Counted from the stretch's first letter, positions 53,123 to 63,026 are shown. The stretch: DNA of 64,000 nt from Trichocoleus desertorum NBK24 (GCF_030409055.1 NZ_CP116619.1:1645628-1709627), one strand, 5' to 3'. A program made the numbers and translations. The notes: a model not told the origin generated them from the sequence alone.

Positions 53123-54249
53123 TACCAATTCAATTTAAGGCTGCATAGAATAGGGCTTCTAAAATGAAATCATAACTGGTCAATGAAGCGACTTGTTCGG
53201 GAAGGAGTTCGCCTAAAATCTGGCTCAATCGCTTCTGCATCTGTGCGATCGTTGTGAAGTGCTCGCCCTCTAGCTGAGATTTGAGATACTGCCACAATCG
53301 TTCTGCTGGATTCAACTCTGGTGAGTGAGCAGGTTGCAGTACCGGAATCAGATTCTCTGCCCGACGCAAACTCTGAGCTTGATGCGCTTGCGCTCGGTCT
53401 AATTGAATCAGTGCCCGATCCTCGCCAAGTTCCGTTGAAAGTGCATCTAGGAAGGATTGAAACTGCTCAGAGTTGAGCTGAGTATACTCCTGCTCAAAGT
53501 GCCATCCACTCAGCGGTTCAACGACTCCATAGACCCAGAAGTTATCTCGCTTCCACGCTACTTTCGCCATCGGCTTCACTCCACAAGCAGTGATGACTCG
53601 CCCTGTCTCCGTTTTCAGTCCCAAGCGCATCTCATCTTGGCACAAATACCGCAACCGTTTGCCTTGACCAAACAGGTTCTGCAAAGTTAGAAGGGCAAGG
53701 GGGATGTTTTTTTAAACAAGGTGACTGCTTGCGGATCTTGCTGAATGCTTTGAGGACGAGGCACCTTCAATTTTGCTTTCAGCCGATAACGCACGGTTTT
53801 ATGCACCGTTTTGTATTTCACGGCTTTGCCCAATTCGCTTCGCACCCACTGTTCGACCTCCCCATAACTTTTGAATCCCTCCGGTTGTGCCAAACGCTCT
53901 TGCAGTTGCCGCAGCATCTCATCATCCATTTCTGGTGGACGACCCGGTGACTTCTTGAGGCGCAGCAACTCACTGATACCTCCTTGGCGATACTGTTGCA
54001 GCCAGTGAGTAATGGTTGAAGGATTGCGGCCCAAGCGTTGAGCAAGTTCTTGATGTTGCTGCACTTGAGCACTCTTGAGCCACCACAGCATTTGTAGTTT
54101 CTCTTTTTGGCTCACTCTTCGGGCTTGGTGCAAGCTCTTTTCGAGATACTCCACACTCTCTTGAATTTCAACGTGAAAGGGGCGGGCCATGATTGCTCAG
54201 AGTCAGTTAATTCTTCTTCTTAATTCTATGCACCGTTAAATTGAATTAG
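53123..54249 (-). mobile_element. IS630-family element
   Basis: Terminal inverted repeats CCAATTCAATTTAAGGCTGC on the left and CTAATTCAATTTAACGGTGC on the right, both followed by ATAGAA. The IS630 target is TA. Taking TA at 53121-53122 and 54250-54251 as the duplication restores the host gene in frame (FSFL-LVG). Taking the TA at 53123-53124 instead leaves it out of frame. The left end is therefore uncertain by two bases. Confidence 0.85.
53130..54190 (-). CDS. IS630-family transposase in two frames
   Basis: Frame 1 (54190-53687, 167 residues) holds the helix-turn-helix DNA-binding part (AQRLGRNPSTITHWLQQYRQGG). Frame 2 (53684-53130, 184 residues) holds the DDE catalytic part: QDEMRLGLKT (Asp), ALIQLDRAQAHQA (Asp), SPELNPAERLWQYLK (Glu). 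Switching to the -1 frame at a run of seven A (minus strand, 53707-53713) gives FKKN-IPLALLTLQNLFGQGKRL, a natural join. IS630 elements often use such slippery A runs; a mutation cannot be excluded. Confidence 0.85.
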
Positions 54250-54408
54250 TATTAGTAGGTATAGTTTTATCAATTGGCATCAATCTCAATATGGACTACA
54301 CCTACTTAGCCGGGAAATATGGTCAAAATAGAGTTATTTCAACTCAAGAAATGGTTGAAGTACTCAATCAACTCCCTGCCAACTCAACTATCTGCGATCG
54401 CAACCTTA

Positions 54409-55320
54409 GAGGGTGTTTGAAAAGTCGGATAAACAGTAGAAAAGCTCACTCAGTGTAAGCTGCGAATACGAAAGAACACAGCACCGAGTGAGCTAGATGG
54501 GTAAATCCTATCCCAGTAATCTGACCCGTGCCGAATACGAATTTCTCAGTGACCTGATTCCAGAAGCAAAACCCGGTGGTCGCCCACGCAGCATCGAGAT
54601 GTGGGCAGTTCTCAATGCCATCTTCTACGTCCTAGTCGAGGGGTGTCGTTGGCGAGCGTTGCCGGGAGACTTTCCGGCATGGCAGACGGTGTATACCTAT
54701 TTTCGCAACTGGCGCAAGGACGGCACTTGGATTGTGATTCATGACCGCTTACGTGAGTGGACGCGCATCGAAGTGGATCGCCAGCCCAGTCCCTCTGAAG
54801 CGATCCTCGACTCGCAAAGTGTCAAAACGGCGGCAGGGGTGAGCGAACAGGTGGGATTTGACAGTGGCAAAGTGATCAAGGGGCGCAAGCGGTTTATCAG
54901 TGTCGATACCTTGGGACTGGTGCTGCGTGTGTTCGTGACTGCTGCCAGTGTGGGAGAACGAGCAGGGGGCAAACGGGTACTCAAGCGGGTCAAACGGATG
55001 AACAAAGTGTGTTTCGTCTAACCACCATTTGGGTCGATGGTGGCTTTGATGGCGCACCGTTCCTAATGTGGGTGATGGACGTTTGCCGTTGGATTATCCA
55101 AGTGGTGCTGCGACCTGAACAAACCAAGGGGTTCGTGCTGCTCAAAAAGCGATGGGTGGTGGAGCGGACATTCGGTTGGTTGATGCACTGTCGTCGTCTA
55201 GTGCGTGACTATGAGTTATTGCCAGAGACCTCAGAGACATTAATCTATCTGGCAATGATTCGGATAATGGTCAAGCGATTGGCGTAAACTTTGACTCGTT
55301 ACAACTTTTTAAACACCCTC
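54409..55320 (+). mobile_element. IS5-family element
   Basis: 912 bp. Terminal inverted repeats GAGGGTGTTTGAAAAGT (54409) and, at the right end, the complement of GAGGGTGTTTAAAAAGT (ending 55320), one mismatch. 3-bp duplication TTA at 54406-54408 and 55321-55323. Precise removal rejoins the host gene as DRNL-RGWRK. Confidence 0.9.
54497..55287 (+). CDS. IS5-family transposase, frameshifted
   Basis: Frame 1 (54497-55021): [47 protein letters not shown] and the first catalytic Asp in [11 protein letters not shown]. Frame 2 (from 55009 to 55287): [14 protein letters not shown] (second Asp) and [24 protein letters not shown] (Glu). A -1 shift near 55010-55014 (GTGTGTTTCG) joins them as KVCFRLTTIW. 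The site is not a classical slippery heptamer, so a true mutation that inactivates the copy is as likely as programmed frameshifting. Confidence 0.85.
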
Positions 55321-55725
55321 TTAGAGGATGGAGAAAAGTTAACAATCCCTACAGCTACATTGACACGTATATAACCAAAAAAAGATTTACAGCGATTCTC
55401 GGATTGGTAAGCCACAGGGAAACGCGAACAGTAAACTTTTAAGCTGGTAGCTGTGTGGCTTACTCAAACGGCAACCGCTGTAATATTACCGCACAATGCC
55501 AACCAGGGAATTACGCACTGCATAATAAATTTTATTATCAGTTCCTAGAAGATAACTTGTGGCATGCTCTCAAAGTTTCTAAAACTGGGTCTTTCAAAGA
55601 ACCTGCAACTCTGCTCTGGGAAACGCCAACTACTTTTGCTTATCAGCTTCAGTAATCCCTGACCTAATTTGAGATTTTAGGCACACCAATTTCACAAGTG
55701 CAGTCGCACAATCTAAAATCGGGGG

Positions 55726-58167
55726 ATGACGAATCAGCATCCTCTTTCAGAAATTCCTGCTTGTGCTTGGCAACGACCGATTGGCTTAGGTTGGGACAAG
55801 CCCTACACTGTTCGCTACGCTAGCAATTTAGATGACGGCCCCTGGCATGGCATGCCCTTAGGCGGCTTTGGGGCTGGATGTATCGGTCGCTCCTCGCGAG
55901 GAGACTTCAACCTCTGGCACATCGATGGCGGTGAACATGTCTTTCAATCGATTCCTGCTTGCCAATTCAGTGTTTTCGAGCAAGTGGGGACAGAAACCCC
56001 TCAAGCTTACGCCCTCTGCACCGAACCCCCAGCCGACGGTAGCCTGAACGAGTGGCAATGGTACTCCAAAGAATCTGGCACTTACCACGCTCTTTATCCC
56101 AGAAGTTGGTTTGTTTACTCTGGGGTGTTTCAAGCCGAACTCACCTGTCAGCAGTTTTCACCCATTTGGGCACATAACTACCAGGAAGCTAGCTATCCGA
56201 TCGCGGTTTTTGAGTGGACGGCTCACAACCCCACCGACCAACCAATCACCCTCAGCATTATGCTGACTTGGCAAAATATGGTGGGTTGGTTTACCAACGC
56301 CAACAAGTCACCAGAAGTAAAAGTACGAGATGATGGTAGCCCCGTTTATGAGTACCAACCGCGCTTAGGAGAGAGCCAAGGCAATTTCAATGAGTGGGTC
56401 GTGGATCGCCATCGGGTTGGATGTGTATTAGATCGTGCGGGCCGAGATGCCAACGCCAATCCCCAAGAAGGAGAAGGACAGTGGGCGATCGCTTCCCTAG
56501 CACCTCCCTATACGTCAGAAGTGTTCTACCACACCCGCTGGAATCCAGTTGGGGATGGGGCTGAGATTTGGCAAACCTTTGCCCAAGACGGGTCTTTAGC
56601 AGACTGTAGCGACGAAACCCCCGCAGCAGCAGGAGAGCAGGTGGGAGCCGCGATCGCCATCCGCTTTATCCTCGCACCCGGTGAGTCGCGCCAGATTCCC
56701 TTTGTGCTGGCTTGGGATTTTCCTGTCACTGAGTTTGCCGCTGGAATCGAGTACTATCGCCGCTATACCGATTTCTTTGGCCGCAATGGGCAGAATGCTT
56801 GGTCGATGGTGCGTACCGCCTTAAAGCATTACGAAAACTGGAATGCCAAAATTCAAGCTTGGCAGCAGCCAATTCTAGAGCGAACTGATTTGCCCCACTG
56901 GTTCAAGATGGCGCTGTTTAATGAGTTGTACGACCTCACGGATGGCGGAGCGCTGTGGAGTGCGGCGAGCGATCGCGACCCCATTGGTCAGTTTGCCGTT
57001 TTGGAATGTATTGACTACCGCTGGTACGAAAGCTTGGACGTGCGGCTGTATGGCTCCTTTGGGCTACTGATGCTGTGGCCCGAACTAGAAAAATCGGTGA
57101 TGCGAGCTTTTGCCCGTGCCATTCCTGCCGCTGACGATCGCACCAGGGTGATTGGTTACTACTACACCATCGGCGCAGAAAGCCCCACAGCGGTGAGAAA
57201 AGTGGCGAACGCCACCCCGCACGACTTGGGCGCTCCCAACGAGCATGTGTGGGAGAAAACCAACTACACCAGCTACCAAGACTGCAATCTCTGGAAGGAT
57301 TTGCCCTCCGATTTTGTCTTGCAGGTGTACCGGGATTACCTGCTCACCGGGGCCAACGATGTTCAGTTTTTAGAAGAGTGCTGGCCCTCCGTCGTGGCGG
57401 CGTTGGCCTATCTCAAAACCTTCGACCTCGATGGCGATGGCATCCCGGAAAACTCTGGTGCCCCCGACCAAACCTTCGATGATTGGCGATTGCAGGGTAT
57501 TAGCGCCTACTGTGGTGGCTTGTGGATTGCTGCTTTAGAAGCCGTGATCGCCATTGGTCAGATTCTCATCAGCCAGCCTGCTGCAACTAGCCCGACAGCT
57601 GATACGGCTGAGATTATGAGCGCGATCGCTACTTATCAAACTTGGTTAGCTCAAGCTCGTCCGCTCTATCAAGCAAAACTGTGGAACGGCCAATACTACC
57701 GCCTCGACAGTGGAAGTGGCTCAGATGTGGTGATGGCAGACCAGCTCTGCGGTCAGTTTTATGCTCGGTTGCTGAGCTTACCCGATGTAGTCCCCCTAGA
57801 TTGTGCTCACACCGCCCTAAAGACCATCTATGAAGCTTGCTTCTTGAAATTTTTTGACGGTGAATATGGAGCAGCCAATGGAGTGAAACCGGATGGCTCT
57901 CCCGAAAATCCCAAAGCGACTCATCCGTTAGAAGTTTGGACTGGAATTAACTTCGGACTCGCTGCTTTTTTGCTACAGATGGAGATGAAGACTGAGGCAT
58001 TTCAACTGACCGAGGCAGTCGTGCAGCAAATTTACAATCACGGTTTGCAATTCCGGACACCCGAAGCGATTACCGCCAATGGCACCTTTCGAGCCAGCCA
58101 TTATTTGCGGCCAATGGCAATCTGGGCGATCTACGGAGTTCTGAGTGGGTTTCATACGGAGTCTTAA
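55726..58167 (+). CDS. GH116 glucosylceramidase/beta-glucosidase-like enzyme
   Basis: An 813-residue glycosidase related to GBA2 and archaeal SSO1353. N-terminal beta-rich domain (GMPLGGFGAGCIGRSSRGDFNLWHIDGGEH) and C-terminal (alpha/alpha)6 domain. The family nucleophile corresponds to Glu427 in FAVLECIDYRWYESLDVRLYGSFGLLMLWP. The acid/base is Asp581 in SGAPDQTFDDWRLQGISAYCGGLW. No signal peptide, so probably cytoplasmic. It hydrolyses beta-glucosides, possibly glucolipids such as the monoglucosyl membrane lipid or a product of the nearby glycan genes; the substrate is inferred only by context. The ATG has GGGGG directly upstream. Confidence 0.92.
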   Translation: MTNQHPLSEIPACAWQRPIGLGWDKPYTVRYASNLDDGPWHGMPLGGFGAGCIGRSSRGDFNLWHIDGGEHVFQSIPACQFSVFEQVGTETPQAYALCTEPPADGSLNEWQWYSKESGTYHALYPRSWFVYSGVFQAELTCQQFSPIWAHNYQEASYPIAVFEWTAHNPTDQPITLSIMLTWQNMVGWFTNANKSPEVKVRDDGSPVYEYQPRLGESQGNFNEWVVDRHRVGCVLDRAGRDANANPQEGEGQWAIASLAPPYTSEVFYHTRWNPVGDGAEIWQTFAQDGSLADCSDETPAAAGEQVGAAIAIRFILAPGESRQIPFVLAWDFPVTEFAAGIEYYRRYTDFFGRNGQNAWSMVRTALKHYENWNAKIQAWQQPILERTDLPHWFKMALFNELYDLTDGGALWSAASDRDPIGQFAVLECIDYRWYESLDVRLYGSFGLLMLWPELEKSVMRAFARAIPAADDRTRVIGYYYTIGAESPTAVRKVANATPHDLGAPNEHVWEKTNYTSYQDCNLWKDLPSDFVLQVYRDYLLTGANDVQFLEECWPSVVAALAYLKTFDLDGDGIPENSGAPDQTFDDWRLQGISAYCGGLWIAALEAVIAIGQILISQPAATSPTADTAEIMSAIATYQTWLAQARPLYQAKLWNGQYYRLDSGSGSDVVMADQLCGQFYARLLSLPDVVPLDCAHTALKTIYEACFLKFFDGEYGAANGVKPDGSPENPKATHPLEVWTGINFGLAAFLLQMEMKTEAFQLTEAVVQQIYNHGLQFRTPEAITANGTFRASHYLRPMAIWAIYGVLSGFHTES

Positions 58168-58314
58168 TTCAGACAATCCATAGATTGTTTAAATTTGCGC
58201 TACTTCTGCCATTGTTTAGGGATAGCTTTATAGGACTGTCTCGCTTGATGGTGCAGGAGTTGCTCCCTACCCTCCAGCACCATTCAGCTTCTCGTAATCG
58301 GCAGTAGGGGCGCA

Positions 58315-61251
58315 GTGGGTGAAATGAAAAAGTTCTCGTTCTATATTGCTTTTCTGTGTAGCTTATTTCTATTTTTAGGAGTGGGTCTGGTTCAAGCTTA
58401 TGAGCCTCAGGCCCATGAGAATCAGGCCCGTGAGAGTCAGGCGATCGCGCCACCTCCAGAGTTGCTTGCTACCGCTCAGGCTAAGGCTCCTCCGGTCTTT
58501 GCGCCGATGGAGAGTCCCATGGGTAATGAAGCCACAACTAACCTTGAAGCCCAAGCGATCGCCTCTGCTGACAACGACTCGGAAGATGCACCAGCAGAGG
58601 ATTCGGATCTGCCTGATCTACAACCCTTCGATAAAGTCATTAAAAAAACACGGAAATCAGAAGGGCTATTTACCCTTTACCGCAATAAAGAATCAGGCAA
58701 AATCTACGCTGAAATCAAGCCAGGACAGCTAAACCAAAACTTTTTAGCGACCATGACCCTAGAGTCGGGGATTGGGGAAAGCGGCCTCTACAGTGGTTTA
58801 CCAACTGGGGACTTTCTGTTTCAGTTTCGGCGGGTGAATCAAAACATTCATTTTGTGGTTCCCAACACCTACTTCCGCACCCGTGCAGGAGATCCACAAC
58901 AGCGCTCCATTGACCGCTCCTTTAGTGACTCTGTACTCGCATCTCTGCCGATCAAAAGCATTCACCCCAAGCGAAAAACTCTTTTGGTCGATTTAGGGCC
59001 AATGTTGCTCAATGACTTTGCCAGCCTCTCTCCAGTTGTGAGCTGGATGCTAGAAACCCCCTATAGTATCGATGCGAGTAAGTCTTACTTTGGGCCTGCT
59101 AAAGCATTTCCGTTTAACGTAGAAATCGAGTCAGTCTATGGCTTTTCGGGCGGAGGTGACGAGGGTGGTTCCTCTTATGTCAATGCCTTACCAGACAGCC
59201 GAGGGTTGACCTTGCGGGTGCACTACAGTTGGTCAGAACTGCCAAAAAATAACCCCTACCGTCCGCGATTAGCAGACGATCGCGTCGGTTACTTTATTAC
59301 GGCTTACCAAGATTTTTCAGACAGCAACCGCCGAGAGCCTTTTGTTCGCTATATCAACCGATGGGACTTACAGAAACAAGACCCTGATGCTGCTCTGTCA
59401 CCACCAAAACAGCCCATTGTGTTTTGGATTGAGAACACAGTGCCCCTAGAGTACCGGGAGACCGTGCGAGAAGGGGTCTTGATGTGGAATCGAGCCTTCG
59501 AGAAAATTGGCTTCCTCAACGCGATCGAAGTCAAGCAGATGCCTGACAACGCCACTTGGGACCCTGCTGACATCCGCTACAACACGATCCGCTGGTTCAA
59601 TTCCTTTGACAGCGCTTTTGCGATGGGGCCTTCCCGCGTCAATCCGCTCACAGGAGAAATCCTTGACGCTGACATTATTGTAGATGCCAACTTCATTCGC
59701 TACTTGAAGCAAGGTTTTCAGGCATTAGTGTCGCAAAACCAACCCTCTAGTCAGCCTTCGGGTCAGCCTTCTGGTCAAGCAGCCCCTAAGAACTTATGTG
59801 CCCTTAGTGGGGTTCAACCACGTTACCTACAAGCCCTACAAGCAGACTCTGCGATCGCTAAGCCCGCTATTCCCTCCGCTGTAGCCCGGATCGTGCAGCA
59901 GACCCATGAACAAGATGCTTGTTATGGCATGGAACTAGCTCATCAATTTGCCGCAGGGCACCTCTCCCTATCTCTGTTGCAGAATGTCATGCCTCGCGGC
60001 CCAGAGATGCAAAAGTATATCCATCAGTTCATGCGAGAGCTGATTGCCCATGAAGTCGGTCATACCTTAGGACTACGGCATAATTTTCATGGCAGCACAA
60101 TGGTTCAGCCCCAAGACCTAAACAAGACTAAACTCACTCAATCTCAGGGTTTAGTGGCCTCGGTGATGGACTACAATGCCGCCAACTTAGCCCCCCAAGG
60201 TAGCAAGCAAGGAGACTATTTTACTGAAGTAGTCGGTCCCTACGATGAGTGGGCGATCGAGTACGGATATAAGCCAATTGTCGCAACCGTGCCACAGGCA
60301 GAAGTCCGAGAGCTACAGGCGATCGCCCAACGCGCCCCCCAATCAGAACTAGCCTACGCTACCGACGAAGATGTCATGGCAGGTCTTGATCCAGAGGTGA
60401 ATGCCTTCGATCTCAGTGGCGATGTCCTACTCTACTCGCAGTGGCAAATGGACAACGCTCGTGAAATGTGGAAGCGTCTAGAGAAGCGATATCCCGTGGC
60501 AGGCGAAAGCTATAGCGAAGTTCGAGATATCTTTGACACCATCTTTTTCTACTACTTAGGCTACGCCCTCAACGCCAACAACTTTATCGGTGGGCAATCT
60601 CTGAGCCGTTATCACGGTGGAGACGCAGCGGGACGCTTGCCCCTAGAACCAATCCCTGTAGAACAACAGCGGCAAGCCCTAGCGGTAGTGCAAAAATATG
60701 TGTTCAATGAGGAGTCGTTCCAGTTCTCCCCCCAACTCCTGAACAAGTTAGCACCTTCACGCTGGAACCATTGGGGCACCAATGTACCCGTGTTTAATCT
60801 CGACTACCCTATCCACGATCGCGTCTTATTCTTGCAAAAGATTGTGCTGCGAGATCTACTCTCTGCCGAGCGCCTCAGCCGTCTGCAAGATACAGAACTT
60901 AAAACTGAGCCTGGTAAAGCTTTAACCTTGCCAGAACTCTTCGACACTCTCCAAACCAGCATATGGCAAGGGGTAGTGAAATCCAATGACCAGCCGATGA
61001 AGTTTTCCAGCTTGAATCGCGCCCTACAACGCGAGCATCTTAATGTCTTAACAGCAATGGTGCTGCGGAAGCGAGAAGCTCCAGAAGATGCCCGCACCCT
61101 GGCATGGTACGAACTACGCCAATTACACAGCTCGCTGAGCGCCACCTTACGCAAACAAGGCCGCAAGCTAGACACCTACAACAAAGCCCACTTAGAGGAA
61201 ACCCGCGATCGCATTGCTAAAACCCTAGAAGCCCAGTTGCAAACCAACTGA
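58315..61251 (+). CDS. Secreted zinc-dependent metalloprotease (HExxHxxGxxH)
   Basis: A 978-residue exported protein. A signal peptide (hydrophobic core about residues 9-24) is followed by a Gln/Ala-rich linker. The middle region reads DKVIKKTRKSEGLFTLYRNKESGKIYAEIKPGQ, as in the DUF5117/DUF5118 metalloproteases. The zinc site is HEVGHTLGLRHNFHGS (His579, Glu580, His583, His589), with a Met-turn-like SVMDYNAAN. A Gln/Pro/Ser insert (SSQPSGQPSGQ) interrupts the loop before the active site. The start is GTG at 58315 or, better, the ATG at 58324. The substrate is unknown; it acts in the periplasm or outside. Confidence 0.9.
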   Translation: MGEMKKFSFYIAFLCSLFLFLGVGLVQAYEPQAHENQARESQAIAPPPELLATAQAKAPPVFAPMESPMGNEATTNLEAQAIASADNDSEDAPAEDSDLPDLQPFDKVIKKTRKSEGLFTLYRNKESGKIYAEIKPGQLNQNFLATMTLESGIGESGLYSGLPTGDFLFQFRRVNQNIHFVVPNTYFRTRAGDPQQRSIDRSFSDSVLASLPIKSIHPKRKTLLVDLGPMLLNDFASLSPVVSWMLETPYSIDASKSYFGPAKAFPFNVEIESVYGFSGGGDEGGSSYVNALPDSRGLTLRVHYSWSELPKNNPYRPRLADDRVGYFITAYQDFSDSNRREPFVRYINRWDLQKQDPDAALSPPKQPIVFWIENTVPLEYRETVREGVLMWNRAFEKIGFLNAIEVKQMPDNATWDPADIRYNTIRWFNSFDSAFAMGPSRVNPLTGEILDADIIVDANFIRYLKQGFQALVSQNQPSSQPSGQPSGQAAPKNLCALSGVQPRYLQALQADSAIAKPAIPSAVARIVQQTHEQDACYGMELAHQFAAGHLSLSLLQNVMPRGPEMQKYIHQFMRELIAHEVGHTLGLRHNFHGSTMVQPQDLNKTKLTQSQGLVASVMDYNAANLAPQGSKQGDYFTEVVGPYDEWAIEYGYKPIVATVPQAEVRELQAIAQRAPQSELAYATDEDVMAGLDPEVNAFDLSGDVLLYSQWQMDNAREMWKRLEKRYPVAGESYSEVRDIFDTIFFYYLGYALNANNFIGGQSLSRYHGGDAAGRLPLEPIPVEQQRQALAVVQKYVFNEESFQFSPQLLNKLAPSRWNHWGTNVPVFNLDYPIHDRVLFLQKIVLRDLLSAERLSRLQDTELKTEPGKALTLPELFDTLQTSIWQGVVKSNDQPMKFSSLNRALQREHLNVLTAMVLRKREAPEDARTLAWYELRQLHSSLSATLRKQGRKLDTYNKAHLEETRDRIAKTLEAQLQTN

Positions 61252-61497
61252 GTCGCACAGGATGGAGATGGCAGGAAAACGGCAGAGGCTGTATAGAAAC
61301 GCGCTCATCTTTCCTCCATCTCTCCTAAGAATTACAGGGCTCTTAATCTTGAACTGCACTTGCGAAGGGGATCACGTTAGTCTTTCGAGACAGGATTCCT
61401 CCGGAGTTTTGGCGCATCGTTAGAAATATCTATTGGCTCAGGTTCGTGTTACGGCACTTCATGGGCCGACATGGAATAACGAATTCAAGAGAAAACC

Positions 61498-61710
61498 ATG
61501 TTTGCAGACTTCAAGCCCACTGCAGTGCTAGAGGAAAACGAACTCCCTAGTCAAGACTCCCCCCTAGATATCGCGGGTGCCTTTGATCCATTCCTCAGCT
61601 TAGGAGCCCTTGATAGCGATGCCGAAAACTGGGCAGAATTACTCGCCTACTCCTGGGGTGTTGACTGGACGACTTCAGATTCGGCTACCAGTGATGTAGA
61701 TGCAGCCTAA
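61498..61710 (+). CDS. Small acidic protein, 70 residues, unknown
   Basis: No family recognised. The protein is strongly acidic with one Lys and no Arg, Cys or His: it opens MFADFKPTAVLEENELPSQD, has a hydrophobic/aromatic centre (FDPFLSLGAL, WAELLAYSWGVDW) and ends in a Ser/Thr/Asp tail. AAGAGA lies eight bases upstream of the ATG. It stands alone, 246 bases after the metalloprotease. It could be a small secreted or regulatory protein; no maturation enzyme is nearby that would make it a peptide precursor. Confidence 0.5.
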   Translation: MFADFKPTAVLEENELPSQDSPLDIAGAFDPFLSLGALDSDAENWAELLAYSWGVDWTTSDSATSDVDAA

Positions 61711-62117
61711 ACAAACCCTTTACCAGTCTCAGACCTCATCATCCAGGCTTTAAGGCAGCCTCAGCTAAAGATTTACTCACCACGTTAAACTCAATACTTT
61801 CAAGCGATCGCCCTTTGTCATCCCCCTAGACGAAGCGGCGATTATTTTTACCTCAAAGTTGGGAATACTGAAGTCTTGGACTCTCAGCCTTTACCTGCTT
61901 TGTCTACAGATTAAAAGATTAAGTCTTCTCACCAAGAGTAATTTCTGCGATTTTCCGCCCTTTAGGAACAGTATAAATTTATACTTCGTCTCCCTCTTAT
62001 ATCCAAGACATGATTTCCTTTTGCTCAGCTTCAATTCTTATGTCAGTTCCCGCTGCAATCTGCGATCGCTAGAGCCTTACTCATTTCTAAGCTTCCTCAG
62101 GGACTTATCAGCCAACC
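61711..62117. other. Intergenic region, nothing recognised
   Basis: About 400 bases. A T-rich, AT-rich stretch between 61860 and 62040 has no gene-like codon pattern. No tRNA, strong hairpin or repeat was found. Confidence 0.5.
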
Positions 62118-62552
62118 ATGAAAAAATTACTGTATTCAGGCATGATCATTGTCTGCCTCGCCGCCGTGACGATGCCTGCGATGGCTAAAGGCAAACCTCA
62201 AAAGCAACAGAAGCCGCAAAAAACAGAGAAAGTTTCCGAGCAGCCTAGCTCAACCGATCCAAATCTTCAGCCAATTTGCCAGCAAAGCCCTCTAAAGACT
62301 GGGGCCAAGGCTTCTAACCTGCGTTCTAACAAAGGTGGAAAGTTACGCGGTCAAGCTCGTGCCGAATATGTACATCAACTCAACCAAGCTAGGAAGAGTC
62401 AGCGAGCGGGACAAGTAGCAAATGCCTGCACCGGACTGCCGCAACTACCCCCAAGTTCCACTGCGCCGTCAACCTCCACAACCTCCACAACCTCTACCAC
62501 TAACTCCACGAGCCAAACTTCTACCTCAGTTGAGGTGAATAACGTAAGATAA
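62118..62552 (+). CDS. Exported basic protein of unknown function
   Basis: A 144-residue protein with a clear signal peptide (MKKLLYSGMIIVCLAAVTMPAMA, cleavage after AMA). A Lys/Gln-rich segment (KGKPQKQQKPQKTEK) follows, then a central part with two cysteines (PICQQSP, NACTGL) and a Ser/Thr repeat tail (TSTTSTTSTTNSTSQTST). The tail is low-complexity and probably extended. No family is recognised; likely a small periplasmic protein. Confidence 0.6.
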   Translation: MKKLLYSGMIIVCLAAVTMPAMAKGKPQKQQKPQKTEKVSEQPSSTDPNLQPICQQSPLKTGAKASNLRSNKGGKLRGQARAEYVHQLNQARKSQRAGQVANACTGLPQLPPSSTAPSTSTTSTTSTTNSTSQTSTSVEVNNVR

Positions 62553-63026
62553 GCGTTTGCGAAACCTATGTCTCTGCTCGGATCTTGCAATGCCGTGTAA
62601 CACTTCTTTCAATTTGCAAGATCTGCATCTTTGCTAAAGCACCTCTGGCCTCCAGGCTGGAGGTTTTCTCTTACTTCAGGTAGGGATTAGGGTCTCAATA
62701 TCCGCCATTCAAGAAATTTGTTGTTAGACTCGTTCTAGCAGCTGGTAGCTACACAACATATCTAGTAAGCTTATTGACTGGTTTATTACTTTCTAAGCAT
62801 CCAATCTAAGCATCTAACGACTGCCATTTCTTCACAGCAGATGTAACTTTTCTCCACACACTGCGAAAGCTGGAAATTAACTAGAACTGCTGACTCAATA
62901 GCGATTGCTATGAATTGGGCATTCCTGCATTGAGCAGGGTTAAGCACTTGGAGCGCTTGGGGGATTTGAGCCAGTCCATGCAGAACTAGATGAGCTACCT
63001 CATTTGTGTTCAATGGGAGGTTGGAT
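62553..63026. other. Intergenic region upstream of the SSADH gene
   Basis: About 470 bases. It contains the terminator at 62649-62669. The rest has no supported gene; a minus-strand open frame overlapping the SSADH start is a shadow. The SSADH promoter should lie here. Confidence 0.55.
62649..62669 (+). terminator. Intrinsic terminator after the exported basic protein
   Basis: CCTCCA-GGC-TGGAGG is a 6-bp perfect stem followed by TTTTCTCTT. It lies about 97 bases after the stop codon. Confidence 0.75.

Larger units (their letters stand above)
47889..55655 (+). pseudogene. Membrane glycosyltransferase (GT39-like), broken by four insertion elements
   Basis: Five fragments: 47889-48076, 49243-49568, 52680-53122, 54252-54408, 55324-55655. 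Removing each element with one copy of its duplication gives a single frame of 482 codons. Joins read VYMKM-WQGVW, FLMSF-LLLYK, FSFL-LVGIV and DRNL-RGWRK. The rebuilt protein has a first helix, a loop DVGFSPDQVRDAHVYMKMWQ with acidic GT-C residues, SSIGGYNIPPLYYYLVFP, several spans and a soluble C-terminal part. One further defect, TAA at 55440-55442, interrupts codon 411; the frame continues to a natural end at 55655. The gene followed the GT2/GT-C genes of the envelope operon. Dead as it stands. Confidence 0.9.

Noticed and set aside
44028-55320. The whole IS cluster as one composite transposon or genomic island
   Set aside because: Each element has its own ends and target duplication and no shared outer ends; there is no integrase or tRNA attachment site. 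Independent insertions explain it better.
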